From contig NZ_FOCZ01000009.1 in assembly GCF_900110245.1 (NCBI RefSeq), forward strand, positions 1-64,000: a stretch of 64,000 nt of DNA, read 5' to 3'. Position numbers and translations under genes: made by a program. The notes under the pieces were generated by a model. That model worked only from the letters and a program-made list of their open reading frames with translations. It did not search any database and was not told where the DNA came from. Below, in pieces: positions 43,882-52,032 of this stretch. Source of the DNA: Niastella yeongjuensis. GTDB taxonomy: Bacteria > Bacteroidota > Bacteroidia > Chitinophagales > Chitinophagaceae. The stretch's first letter is position 1. Each line of letters opens with the position of its first letter.

Positions 43882-45117
43882 TCAAGTAGTTAGTATGGCG
43901 GCAATGGAAAAAGCGATCACTGAAACAATTAATCCGTACATGAACACATTATAGGAAATGCGTAAGCGCTGGTATTTGGTACCCAGTACCACACCTTGTG
44001 AATACACGTCTTTGATAAGACTGCGGTATAAAAAGTCGCGGTCATCCATCATCTGTAACATACCCGAGGTATAGTCTTCCATGCTCATTTTAAAGAAATT
44101 CCCGAAAAACAACAGGTTCACCTGTTTTTCATTGATGTCTGTTTGCGTGAAAGTACCCTTGGGAATATTGGGCCGGGTAGCCAGGATGGCAAATACAATG
44201 GTAACCAGGCTAACGGCTAATAGCAACATGGCCGGTACCGTGTATTGGGGAAATTGTTCCAGGTTCTTCAACAATACACTAAGCAGTACCGAAATGATAA
44301 TTGAATTCACCGAGATCATAATATGCGCCTTGCTGTCGGCCATATCACTGAGCCGCTGGTGGTTACCGGAAGTGATGCGGAACATGGTCTCGATCCCCCG
44401 CTCGGGCCGGTTTTTTTGTTTTGCCTTACTGATACCATCATCGTCGGAGATCAGGGGCTTTAATTTTGGTTTTATGCCCGGCGTCTGAATGGGCGCCACC
44501 TGATTCTTTAATTCCGGATTCTTTTCTACCAGCTTTTCTTTCAGCTTTTCCAGGTGTTTCGCCTTGGCATCGTTCAGCAGCAACTGGGCGTAGTCGGTAT
44601 GATAGTGATGAGACTCAAGCAGGCGAATGGTTTTTATACGCCATTCTTCCTTACTGATGTCGATATTATGTAATTCGATGAACTCTTTTCGCATGGCCTT
44701 ATTAGTGTCCGTAAACCGGGAGGTGCCCAAATGAAACAGGTCGGCATCGGCCACTATTTTTTCCAGCAGGGTTGTAGGGTTTTGGGGCAATTTGGTAGCC
44801 CGTATACAATTGGCTACGGTTTGAATAGTGGTTTCATCAATGCCCTGTCTTTTCAAAAAAGCCGCCGCTTCTTCTGCACCTTTTTCCTCATGCCGCGTGG
44901 GATCGGTATAGTAACCGATGTCATGAAACCAGGCAGCCGTTACCACAACAAAATAATCCAGGTCGCTCAACCGGTAGTGATTGGCAATCTCAATAGCTGC
45001 ATTCACTACATTTTCGGTATGCCCCAGGTTATGATAAATTAATTTATCATTTGCATGGGTCTGAAAGAAGGCGGTTACGTATTGTTTTATTTCATCCAGT
45101 AACGTGTAGTAATTCAT
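43882..45117 (-). CDS. HD-domain phosphohydrolase fused to a PycTM (Pycsar-effector-like) membrane domain
   Basis: A 411-residue protein. The N-terminal HD domain (about 5-190) keeps metal ligands H33 (LGHTENVV), H65-D66 (AAWFHDIGYY) and a later Asp (VADADLFHLG). A charged linker (about 190-240) precedes a Pycsar-effector-type 2-4-TM domain (DUF5706-like): SDMADSKAHIMISVNSIIIS, then a second helix pair near 290-312 and a last helix at about 388-409. In Pycsar defence, PycTM effectors are triggered by cyclic UMP/CMP. Here no nucleotide cyclase is nearby; instead ppk1 follows after 13 bp. Nucleotide-linked control of membrane or polyphosphate metabolism is a reasonable guess. Confidence 0.85.
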   Translation of the reverse strand: MNYYTLLDEIKQYVTAFFQTHANDKLIYHNLGHTENVVNAAIEIANHYRLSDLDYFVVVTAAWFHDIGYYTDPTRHEEKGAEEAAAFLKRQGIDETTIQTVANCIRATKLPQNPTTLLEKIVADADLFHLGTSRFTDTNKAMRKEFIELHNIDISKEEWRIKTIRLLESHHYHTDYAQLLLNDAKAKHLEKLKEKLVEKNPELKNQVAPIQTPGIKPKLKPLISDDDGISKAKQKNRPERGIETMFRITSGNHQRLSDMADSKAHIMISVNSIIISVLLSVLLKNLEQFPQYTVPAMLLLAVSLVTIVFAILATRPNIPKGTFTQTDINEKQVNLLFFGNFFKMSMEDYTSGMLQMMDDRDFLYRSLIKDVYSQGVVLGTKYQRLRISYNVFMYGLIVSVIAFSIAAILTT

Positions 45118-45257
45118 ATGAGAGATTCTTTTACTGTCTACAAGTATTTAACAAATATAATCAGCCAAAGCTATTTGTACAGCTATTGAGAATTATGTCT
45201 GTATAGCCAAAGGTAGGGGCATTTATCATTAAGTACGCACCGGAAGCGGTTCAACAC

Positions 45258-45287
45258 AAAAAAAGCGCCCCGATGGAATCGGGACGC
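45258..45287 (-). terminator. Intrinsic terminator of the YceI operon
   Basis: Ten-base arms 45265-45274 and 45278-45287 (GCGCCCCGAT / ATCGGGACGC, one mismatch). On the minus strand the stem is followed by seven T. Confidence 0.75.
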
Positions 45288-45333
45288 CTGAGCAGTATTA
45301 ATCTATATTAATATCCCATGGGGGAGAAAAAAT

Positions 45334-45409
45334 GGCCGGAAGCATACAACTATCATCCGTTTTTTTAGCTCCATGCTGAATCTATATTCGTCCAAAAAAA
45401 CTTCCGGCC
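45334..45409 (-). other. Long hairpin with an internal 23-codon ORF
   Basis: GGCCGGAAG (45334-45342) pairs perfectly with CTTCCGGCC (45401-45409); on the minus strand the stem is followed by ATTTTTTC, so it can also act as a terminator. The loop carries an ATG-started minus-strand ORF (first residues MELKKRMIVVCF) of 23 codons that reads through the right arm. Real translation is unproven. Confidence 0.35.
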
Positions 45410-45454
45410 CTCGCCTTTGCAGGCTTACATCAACAGCCCGTTTAAGCGTTGCGC

Positions 45455-45844
45455 TTATTTCTTTATAAACAGGGGTTTCAACGTGTACCAGCCCAATGCG
45501 GGAAAGAAGTGCATGGGGATGGCCAACCCCGGGAAAAATTCGGGACTTTCAAATTCCAGTGGAAATTTATAGGCAATGGGACCAAGAATTGTCACAAAGC
45601 TTACGATCGTTAAAACGAGATTGAATATGATCTCGCCATAACGGGGCAGCCATTTGGTTAGTATTCCATAACCGGTAGATGCCAGTAAGCCGCCCAGTAT
45701 ACAAATAAGAAAAACGGTAACGGGTTTTATAGTCCCGGTAAAATCGATCTCATTTGTAGTAAAATATACTTTTTGATAGATCAACGATGCCACAGCGGCC
45801 AACACCCCCGAAATTAACCCCAGTAATAATAATCTTTTAAACAT
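45455..45844 (-). CDS. Small integral membrane protein, unknown function
   Basis: A 129-residue protein with four predicted helices: about 3-23, 43-63, 70-92 and 100-122. The first has LGLISGVLAAVASLIYQKVY. It resembles the small DUF6069-like/unknown four-helix proteins of Bacteroidota; I do not recognise a function. It is 15 bp downstream of a YceI gene and ends the operon before the terminator at 45258. Confidence 0.7.
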   Translation of the reverse strand: MFKRLLLLGLISGVLAAVASLIYQKVYFTTNEIDFTGTIKPVTVFLICILGGLLASTGYGILTKWLPRYGEIIFNLVLTIVSFVTILGPIAYKFPLEFESPEFFPGLAIPMHFFPALGWYTLKPLFIKK

Positions 45845-45859
45845 ACTATTTGTGGTTTA

Positions 45860-46393
45860 TTAGCCCTTTGTAACCGGAACAGCTACGTCAATTTTTATCT
45901 GTTCGCCTACTTCACCACCGGGTTTACCGATTTTGAAATCTGAACGGTTAACAGTAAAACTGCCATTGAAGGTGGCGCCGGCACCGGCTTTTTTAAAGGT
46001 AAAGGGGATGGTGTACTCTTTAGATACGCCCTTTATGGACAGGTCGCCTGTTACCTGGTAACCTGTACCTGCCTTTACAATCTTTTTAGAAGTGTATTTA
46101 ATAGCAGGGTACTTGGCGGCATCAAACCATTCTTCGCCTTTGGCGTGTTTGTTTTGTAAGCCGTTACCTGTATTAATAGAGTTTACATCAATGGTTACAT
46201 CAAATTTTGAGCTGGCTGGATTTTGCTCATCAAAATCTATGTTTCCGGAAAAAGTTTTAAAGATCCCGGCTACTTCGCTGCTCGAAAATTTGATACTGTA
46301 TTTATCAGCAATAGCCCATTTTTGAGCTACACTGAAGGCGAACACTGCTGTAATAACCAGCAGTGTTGCCATAGAAAAGATCAGCTTCTTCAT
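45860..46393 (-). CDS. YceI-family periplasmic protein (copy 1)
   Basis: A 177-residue protein: signal peptide (about 1-23), then a single lipocalin-like YceI domain, with FDEQNPASSKFDVTIDVNSINTGN cut here as the INTGN turn, KGEEWFDAAKYPAIKYTS (about 87-104) and the final FKIGKPGGEVGEQIKIDV-like strands. YceI proteins bind isoprenoid or similar lipids in the periplasm. It is 23 bp downstream of a second YceI gene; their sequences are clearly different, so the duplication is old. Confidence 0.9.
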   Translation of the reverse strand: MKKLIFSMATLLVITAVFAFSVAQKWAIADKYSIKFSSSEVAGIFKTFSGNIDFDEQNPASSKFDVTIDVNSINTGNGLQNKHAKGEEWFDAAKYPAIKYTSKKIVKAGTGYQVTGDLSIKGVSKEYTIPFTFKKAGAGATFNGSFTVNRSDFKIGKPGGEVGEQIKIDVAVPVTKG

Positions 46394-46416
46394 ATTCTAA
46401 ATCTTATTGAAACTAA

Positions 46417-46989
46417 TTAGTCTTGTGCGAATTCAGCGTTTGCAGACAGATTAACATTGTCGCTTACCATTACAGAAGGTAAAGCTGGAGCAATGCCGAA
46501 ATCTGTACGTTTGATTGTACCAGTGATCTTGAAACCAGCGATTGGTTTTTTAGTTTGTGGGTGAACACCGGTTCCGCCCAGTACAACATCCAGTACAACT
46601 GGTTTTGTAACACCATGCAGGGTGAGGTCACCAGTTACTTTGTATTTCTTGTCGGCCACTTTTTTCCATGAAGTGCTTTTGAAAGTCAGCTTAGGGAATT
46701 TTTCAGCATCGAAGAAATCAGCAGTTTGCAGGTGTTTGTCACGTTGCTCGTTATCGGTATTGATGCTGTTGATATCAGCAGAAAATTCAACCGCTCCATC
46801 AGAAAAATCAGGCTTTGCTGAAGTGATCTTGCCATCGATGCTGTTGAAAGTTCCACCCAGTTCCGCTACTTGCAGGTGAGTGAAGTTAAAACCAATTCTT
46901 GAGTGTGCTTTGTCTACAGACCAGGTTTGTGCAAACGTTGTTGCTGCAGATGAAATCAATAACGCTGCGATGATAGTTGCTTTTTTCAT
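46417..46989 (-). CDS. YceI-family periplasmic protein (copy 2)
   Basis: A 190-residue protein with signal peptide MKKATIIAALLISSAATTFA. The mature part starts WSVDKAHSRIGFNFTHLQVA, a classic YceI beginning, then DINSINTDNEQRDKHLQTAD and FFDAEKFPKLTFKS. It is the first gene of the three-gene unit ending at 45455. Lipid carriage in the periplasm is known for structural relatives; the ligand here is unknown. Confidence 0.92.
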   Translation of the reverse strand: MKKATIIAALLISSAATTFAQTWSVDKAHSRIGFNFTHLQVAELGGTFNSIDGKITSAKPDFSDGAVEFSADINSINTDNEQRDKHLQTADFFDAEKFPKLTFKSTSWKKVADKKYKVTGDLTLHGVTKPVVLDVVLGGTGVHPQTKKPIAGFKITGTIKRTDFGIAPALPSVMVSDNVNLSANAEFAQD

Positions 46990-47133
46990 GTTTCTATTTG
47001 TTTGAGTATTTAATGTATTGATAATAGCATGCCTATAACCTTTCCAAATTTTCCGTTTGGAAAAATTACATATGGCTAAATGTGAGGGGCAATCGCTTCA
47101 GTAAGCGTTTAGGGGGGCGCAAATATATTAATC

Positions 47134-47835
47134 TTATTTGCAATCTCCATCCGGAGAACAAACTTCTCCATCTATGGTAGTGAATTTTGTATTATCTTTT
47201 TTCCATTCCGAATAAGAACGCTCCAGCGCTTGTGTGAATACGTCTTTCGCCTGGGCGCCTGATACGGCATATTTGCGATCTATCACAAAAAACGGCACAC
47301 CACGTACACCTATTGCATCGGCTTCGGCAATGTCCTTATACACTTCTTTGGTATAGTCTTCGTTTTCCAGCGCCTGTTTTACAGCTGTACTGTCTAAACC
47401 GATAGCTGTTCCCAATTGCACCAACGTGTCGTAGTCTGAAATATTCTTTCCTTCTGTAAAATAGGCCTTGAACAGGCTTTCTTCCGCCGCATCGCCTTTA
47501 CCCTGTTTTTTCGCCAGGTGCGCAAAACGGTGCGCATCGAATGAATTGGCCACCACGGCTTTTTCAAAATCATATGTCAACCCTTCCTGGGCGGCCATCT
47601 CGGTTACGTAATTATTCAACTCTTTGGCCTTTTCTATTGAAAAACCTTTGCGTTCAGCCAGGTATTCGTCTATTTTACGACCAGGCTGGTATTCCAGGTC
47701 GGGGTTGAGCTGAAAACTTTTCCATTCAACTTCTATTTCGTCTTTAAAAGGCAGTTCCTGCAGCGCATTTTCAAAACGCCGTTTGCCGATATAGCAAAAC
47801 GGGCACATCACATCTGACCAGATTTCTACTTTCAT
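47134..47835 (-). CDS. FrnE-type DsbA-family oxidoreductase
   Basis: A 233-residue thioredoxin-fold protein with a CPFC redox motif at 11-14 (SDVMCPFCYIGKRR), an inserted helical domain, and the cis-Pro loop IGVRGVPFFVIDRKYAVSGAQ (quoted in parts: GVPFF near 193, then VSGAQ). It lacks a signal peptide, so it is cytoplasmic, as FrnE proteins are. FrnE members have disulfide isomerase-like activity and help under oxidative stress. It is divergent from an HxlR regulator gene with a palindrome between them, so induction by electrophile or redox stress is likely. Confidence 0.9.
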   Translation of the reverse strand: MKVEIWSDVMCPFCYIGKRRFENALQELPFKDEIEVEWKSFQLNPDLEYQPGRKIDEYLAERKGFSIEKAKELNNYVTEMAAQEGLTYDFEKAVVANSFDAHRFAHLAKKQGKGDAAEESLFKAYFTEGKNISDYDTLVQLGTAIGLDSTAVKQALENEDYTKEVYKDIAEADAIGVRGVPFFVIDRKYAVSGAQAKDVFTQALERSYSEWKKDNTKFTTIDGEVCSPDGDCK

Positions 47836-48030
47836 AATTTATTCCTTTTAAGCACCCTTCGTTCTGTACGTCAACATAAGCAGCTTATCATTAGCTACTT
47901 ATAAAAAATTTGGTTGGGTCAACTTTACCAGAACTTGTGATACTTAGTTTTTTATTTTAACTTGCATCCTAAAGGAGCCTTACTCTCTTTTGGAGAGTCA
48001 AAGTTAATAAGTAAGTTAATACCAACAAAA

Positions 48031-48054
48031 TAGTTACCTGTATGTAAGTAACTA
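48031..48054. promoter_or_regulatory. Candidate HxlR operator
   Basis: Inverted repeat TAGTTAC (48031-48037) / GTAACTA (48048-48054) with a 10-base spacer, 38 bp upstream of the hxlR-type gene in the gap shared with the frnE-type gene. A hairpin ACTCTC/GAGAGT lies at 47982-47998. Confidence 0.5.
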
Positions 48055-48092
48055 ACACGAAGGGAAGTGACACTGATTATCAATGTTTAGAC

Positions 48093-48473
48093 ATGAAAAA
48101 TTGTAATGAAAAAAAATCAGAACATTTAAATTGTTCGATCCGCCAGATCCTGGACCGCTTCGGCGACAAGTGGAGCATCCTGATCATTTCCACCTTAGGG
48201 CATGTTGGAAAGCAGCGGTTTAATGAGTTGAACCAGCAGATAGGCGATATTTCCCAAAAGATGCTGACGGTGACCTTGCGGTCGCTGGAAGCCGACGGAC
48301 TGATCTCCCGGACCTTATATCCTGAGATCCCGCCAAGGGTAGAGTATGAATTGACTGATCTGGGCAGAAGTTTATTGCCGCATATTGAGCAATTGGCGTT
48401 GTGGGCAGAGCAACATATGGAAGCTATTTTGAAGAATAGGGAGAAGTATGCTCATAGGGTTGGATTCGGTTAA
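48093..48473 (+). CDS. HxlR-family winged-helix regulator
   Basis: A 126-residue regulator. The core GDKWSILIISTLGHVGKQRF, the recognition region FNELNQQIGDISQKMLTVTL and the wing SRTLYPEIPPRVEYELTDLG match HxlR proteins. A Cys at residue 14 (LNCSIRQILDRF) is at the conserved redox/electrophile-sensing position used by HypR-like members. It is divergent from the FrnE-type oxidoreductase gene, its probable target. Its last 50 bases overlap the 3' end of the convergent BASS transporter gene. Confidence 0.92.
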   Translation: MKNCNEKKSEHLNCSIRQILDRFGDKWSILIISTLGHVGKQRFNELNQQIGDISQKMLTVTLRSLEADGLISRTLYPEIPPRVEYELTDLGRSLLPHIEQLALWAEQHMEAILKNREKYAHRVGFG

Positions 48474-49563
48474 CCTCATCAACCCTGTCAACCTCTTTAT
48501 CAACCGGTGGATTTCTGTGCCAGTAAGATGCCAGTATAGACCCTGTTACATTCATCAACGGCCCAAAGACTGCAGGCGCCAATCCTAATGTAGCAGCCTT
48601 GCCCATTGCTTTTGCCAAACCCGATGCCAGTCCACCGTTTTGCATCCCTACTTCAATAGCGATCGTACGTGCATCGCGTTCAGGCAGGCCAAATAGTTTT
48701 CCTATCCAGAAACCAAACAGATAGCCGGTGGTATTGTGAATAAGGGCACATATAATCAATGCCGGACCGATCAGGATCAAATTATTACGACCAGCCGCCA
48801 CAATGATCACAATTATGAATGCGATGCCAAACATCGAGATCAGTGGCATGATCTTATCGAGCCAGCCGACCTTTCCTTTAAAGAACCTGTTGAACAGCAA
48901 ACCAGCTCCAATGGGTATTACCACAATCTTGACGATCTCCCACATCATGGCCAATGCGTCTACCTTAATAAATTGCCCGCCCAGTATTTTCATCCACATG
49001 GGTGTTAAAAAGGGGGACAGCAGAGTAGCAATGGCCGTTAGGGTTACCGACAATGCTAAATTAGCATTGGCCAGGTACGACATTACATTGGAGGCCATAC
49101 CACAAGGCATACTGCCAATCAATACAACCCCGGCTGCAATTTCGGGGGGAAAGTTAAACAGGCGGGCCAGCGTATAACCGGCCAGCGGCATAAAAGTGAA
49201 GTGTCCGCATAAACCAATCAGCACAGCTTTGGGCATTTTTATTACACCGGCAAAGTCTTTAAGCCCCATTTCGGTGCCCATTCCAAACATGATGATCTGT
49301 AACAAAGGCGTAAAAAACGACGCCAGTTTTATTCCATGCCAGGTGGAGAAGTATTGTGGATAATATAAAGCGGTTGTAACTGCGGCAAAGATCAACAGGG
49401 TAAAAGAAAATCCTTTCAATGCGGCATATGCCCTGAAACCGATGGATAAACTTAGAAAAAAGGCGATCAGCCAGGGGCCTGCAAATGCGGTGCTATCAAT
49501 TACACTGAAAACAATAAAGGCTATTAAACATATAGCAGCGATTGGCAGGGCAATCTTTGTCAT
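48424..49563 (-). CDS. BASS-family (bile acid:sodium symporter-like) transporter
   Basis: About 379 residues from the ATG at 49563; an ATG at 49590 would add nine polar residues before the first helix and is less likely. Nine to ten hydrophobic helices are seen, with family motifs GTEMGLKDFAGVIKMPKAVL (about 95-114), PLAGYTLARLF, GSMPCGMASNVMSYLANANLAL (in parts; the crossover region) and IEVGMQNGGLASGLA. Besides bile acids this family carries 2-keto acids such as pyruvate and ketopantoate with Na+. It lies 161 bp downstream of the RraA-like gene on the same strand and may be the last gene of that operon. Its 3' end overlaps the convergent hxlR-type gene by 50 bp. Confidence 0.88.
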   Translation of the reverse strand: MTKIALPIAAICLIAFIVFSVIDSTAFAGPWLIAFFLSLSIGFRAYAALKGFSFTLLIFAAVTTALYYPQYFSTWHGIKLASFFTPLLQIIMFGMGTEMGLKDFAGVIKMPKAVLIGLCGHFTFMPLAGYTLARLFNFPPEIAAGVVLIGSMPCGMASNVMSYLANANLALSVTLTAIATLLSPFLTPMWMKILGGQFIKVDALAMMWEIVKIVVIPIGAGLLFNRFFKGKVGWLDKIMPLISMFGIAFIIVIIVAAGRNNLILIGPALIICALIHNTTGYLFGFWIGKLFGLPERDARTIAIEVGMQNGGLASGLAKAMGKAATLGLAPAVFGPLMNVTGSILASYWHRNPPVDKEVDRVDEVNRIQPYEHTSPYSSK

Positions 49564-49724
49564 GGTTCGTCGTGAAATGTGGATGGTCAAAAGTCAATTT
49601 TCAATGGTGAAAGATGTTTTTTAAAAGCCAGAGGTTGCATGAACAGCTGTAAGCTGTTAGCTTTAAGCAATAAGCCAGGCCCGATGTTAGCACATCAGCC
49701 TGTTGGCTCATTAGCCCATTACGC

Positions 49725-50651
49725 TTACCACGTTCGTTTCTTCATATATTCATCCAGCTGGGTGCGGGTCATGGGGATCTCGCCGGGGTTCTTTTGTAAC
49801 CAGTCCAGAAAATCCTGTTTTATTTTATCTGTCCACTGGTTATCAATTTGCCCGGGCGTGTATTTACCAGCTTTTAGCATACTGATGCCAAATTTGTCTT
49901 TCAGCGTAATAAACTCCGCGGTCACGATCACCGTTTCGGCCAGGTGGGCCGGAATAAACAACACCCCGCCCTTTTTGGCAATCACCAGATCGCCCGGCAT
50001 TACCATGGCATGCCCAATTCGAATGGGCGAATTCAACCCCATCAGTACTTCTTCTTTCAGGTAAGACGGGTCCCAGTCACGTACATACGCATTGAAACCT
50101 TTTATTTCCGACAGGCCTTCCAGGTCGCGGGCGGCGGCGTCAAAAACAACACCATTACCCGATTTGCTGTAAATGGCATTACCCAGGTTACTCCCAATTA
50201 ATGTTCCACCAGAAATTTTCCCAAAGCCATCAGCGACATACACATCACCTTTTGTTAGCATATCAATGGGCCAGCTGTTGGTATTCCCCACGCGGCCATC
50301 CTTCTTTCCCCTTTCTTTTATATTCTTCTCCACATCCGGACGACTGGGCATAAAACAAGCCGTTAAAGCCCGGCCTACTACCGGCGTATCAGTGTGCACC
50401 GTTTTCCAGTTGCCTTCATACTGACAGGTATAACCTTCGTTGTTCAGGATCGTCCAGGCATCTTCGATGGCAATATTACGGGCGCGGCGAATAAGGTCAT
50501 CCGGGATCTTTGGCCGGCCATCGGAAAACCGCTCGCCTTTCCATTCAGCCGTTAGAAAAATGAGTTCATCGCGTGGAATCGTTTGTGCCTTCACACTTTT
50601 TGTAACCATACCTGCCAGCCAAACAATCGTTATAATAAAAATCCGTTTCAT
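49725..50651 (-). CDS. Exported RraA-like (HMG/CHA aldolase-fold) protein
   Basis: A 308-residue protein, longer than the usual 160-230 because it has a signal peptide (about 1-22, ending SVKAQ) and extra ends. The RraA fold is visible in VVGRALTACF, KGDVYVADGFGKISGGTLIG (about 136-155), FDAAARDLEGL (the Arg-Asp pair that binds metal and substrate in the aldolases) and MPGDLVIAKKGGVLFIPAHLA. Related enzymes cleave 4-hydroxy-2-oxo acids to pyruvate. Export is unusual for this family. It is 14 bp downstream of the amidohydrolase, in one operon with a PLP enzyme and RidA that also carry export signals. Confidence 0.82.
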   Translation of the reverse strand: MKRIFIITIVWLAGMVTKSVKAQTIPRDELIFLTAEWKGERFSDGRPKIPDDLIRRARNIAIEDAWTILNNEGYTCQYEGNWKTVHTDTPVVGRALTACFMPSRPDVEKNIKERGKKDGRVGNTNSWPIDMLTKGDVYVADGFGKISGGTLIGSNLGNAIYSKSGNGVVFDAAARDLEGLSEIKGFNAYVRDWDPSYLKEEVLMGLNSPIRIGHAMVMPGDLVIAKKGGVLFIPAHLAETVIVTAEFITLKDKFGISMLKAGKYTPGQIDNQWTDKIKQDFLDWLQKNPGEIPMTRTQLDEYMKKRTW

Positions 50652-50665
50652 GATCAGTTACTATT

Positions 50666-51928
50666 TTAATGGCTGCCGCCGCCCGGTTTTATAGTTGTAA
50701 TGGGCGCTGCAAGTCCATCGAGGTCATATACAATTTTTCCGCCCCTGATAGTCATTTCGCACTCCAGCTTTTGCGTTCCTTCCACTTTATATCCTGTATA
50801 ATCGAAATACCCGAATTTACCGGCGCGCATACCCAGGATAGCTATATCAGCAACGGCGCCTTCAGACAAATGCCCCAGTTCTTCATGTTTTATTTCCTGT
50901 GCCGGGTTCCAGGTAACAGCCTGTATTACACTTTGCAGGCTCATACCCACACTCATGAGTTTCGACATTACATTCAACAGGTCTTTCATGGCAGCGTTCA
51001 TGCTATTGGTATGAATATCGGTGCTGATGGAGTTGGGGTAGAACCCGTTTTTTATAGCAGGTATAGCCTGTGAGAAGGCAAAGCTGATGGAACCATACCC
51101 CACATCAAATACAATTCCTTTTTTTCTTGCTTCCAGTACAAAGGGTTTCACTTTTTGCGTATTCACATCTACCACTGGCTCACGATCACGCAACTGGCCA
51201 AAGCAATGGGTGAAAATATCGCCGGGCCGCAAATGTTTCATAAACAAGTCCTCGATAGATAACGGCGGATTGCTGCCGCCAAAATCGATCATTACCGGCG
51301 TACCGGCCATGGTGCCCGCTTTCACTGCTTCATCAACAGCCGTCCACTCACTACCTACATAATGCGCTACTTTAATGCCAACGATATAATCATGAAATCG
51401 TTTGACCGTCATACCTGTGAGCTTACCATCCATGTCCTGGGTATCCTGTTCGTATACTCCACCCCGCATGCCTTCGCCTACGATATTTAAAAAGGCGAGC
51501 ACCCGGGTTTGGGATAAGTCGATCACCTGTTTTTTAAAGAGGGGAAAGTTTCGCCAGCCTGAGCTGCCGGCGTCTACCACAGTAGTTACGCCATTTCTGA
51601 AAGTAAAAGCATCGGGGATTACGGCCAGGGGGCCATTGCTGTAAGCACGTTCGGAATCGGTTCCATAAAAAACATGTACATGCGCATCGATAAGGCCGGG
51701 AGTTACATATAGCCCTTTTGCATTAACAACCTGCGTTGCTTTTGACTCATCAATATTTTTTGCCACCCGAACTATTTTGCCGTCATTCACGGCAACATCC
51801 ATCACTTCATTTATATTATTCTTTGCATCGATTACATGTCCGCCTTTTATAACTATAGCATAGTTCTGTGCTGTGGAGATATGCCATACAATCGTTAAGA
51901 GAGCAAGTAAAATACTCGGTTTGCCCAT
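50666..51928 (-). CDS. Exported amidohydrolase/deacetylase (COG3964-like)
   Basis: A 420-residue metal-dependent hydrolase with a signal peptide (about 1-20, ending HISTAQ). Metal motif DAHVHVF (about 81-87), VTTVVDAGSSGWRNFPLFK (about 114-132), GIKVAHY, a His in DIFTHCFGQL, and the end STDIHTNSM with the catalytic Asp follow the EF_0837/AHA_3915 (COG3964) branch. Members of this branch deacylate acylated hydroxy or amino acids, and are often encoded next to SelA-like PLP enzymes, exactly as here. Substrate here is unknown. The gap to the PLP gene is 104 bp; the RraA-like gene follows after 14 bp. Confidence 0.85.
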   Translation of the reverse strand: MGKPSILLALLTIVWHISTAQNYAIVIKGGHVIDAKNNINEVMDVAVNDGKIVRVAKNIDESKATQVVNAKGLYVTPGLIDAHVHVFYGTDSERAYSNGPLAVIPDAFTFRNGVTTVVDAGSSGWRNFPLFKKQVIDLSQTRVLAFLNIVGEGMRGGVYEQDTQDMDGKLTGMTVKRFHDYIVGIKVAHYVGSEWTAVDEAVKAGTMAGTPVMIDFGGSNPPLSIEDLFMKHLRPGDIFTHCFGQLRDREPVVDVNTQKVKPFVLEARKKGIVFDVGYGSISFAFSQAIPAIKNGFYPNSISTDIHTNSMNAAMKDLLNVMSKLMSVGMSLQSVIQAVTWNPAQEIKHEELGHLSEGAVADIAILGMRAGKFGYFDYTGYKVEGTQKLECEMTIRGGKIVYDLDGLAAPITTIKPGGGSH

Positions 51929-52032
51929 TGGTTTGGAGTTTGATAAGCAGTTAATAATGTCCCAGCGCCCCTGCGGGCGTATCCAACAGGGGTTGGCCGG
52001 GTTGTCAAATCATCGCCTTTCCTATAACTAAT

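Larger units (their letters stand above)
45118..45454. other. 337-bp intergenic region rich in hairpins
   Basis: It lies between the HD-PycTM start and the stop of a small membrane protein gene. It contains two terminator-like structures, a 23-codon open frame on the minus strand, and the likely promoter of the ppk1 operon near 45120-45230, where no consensus box was recognised. Confidence 0.55.

Noticed and set aside
43882-45117. A complete Pycsar anti-phage system
   Set aside because: Only the PycTM-like membrane domain is present, fused to an HD domain; no uridylate or cytidylate cyclase gene lies in the window, and the neighbours are metabolic.
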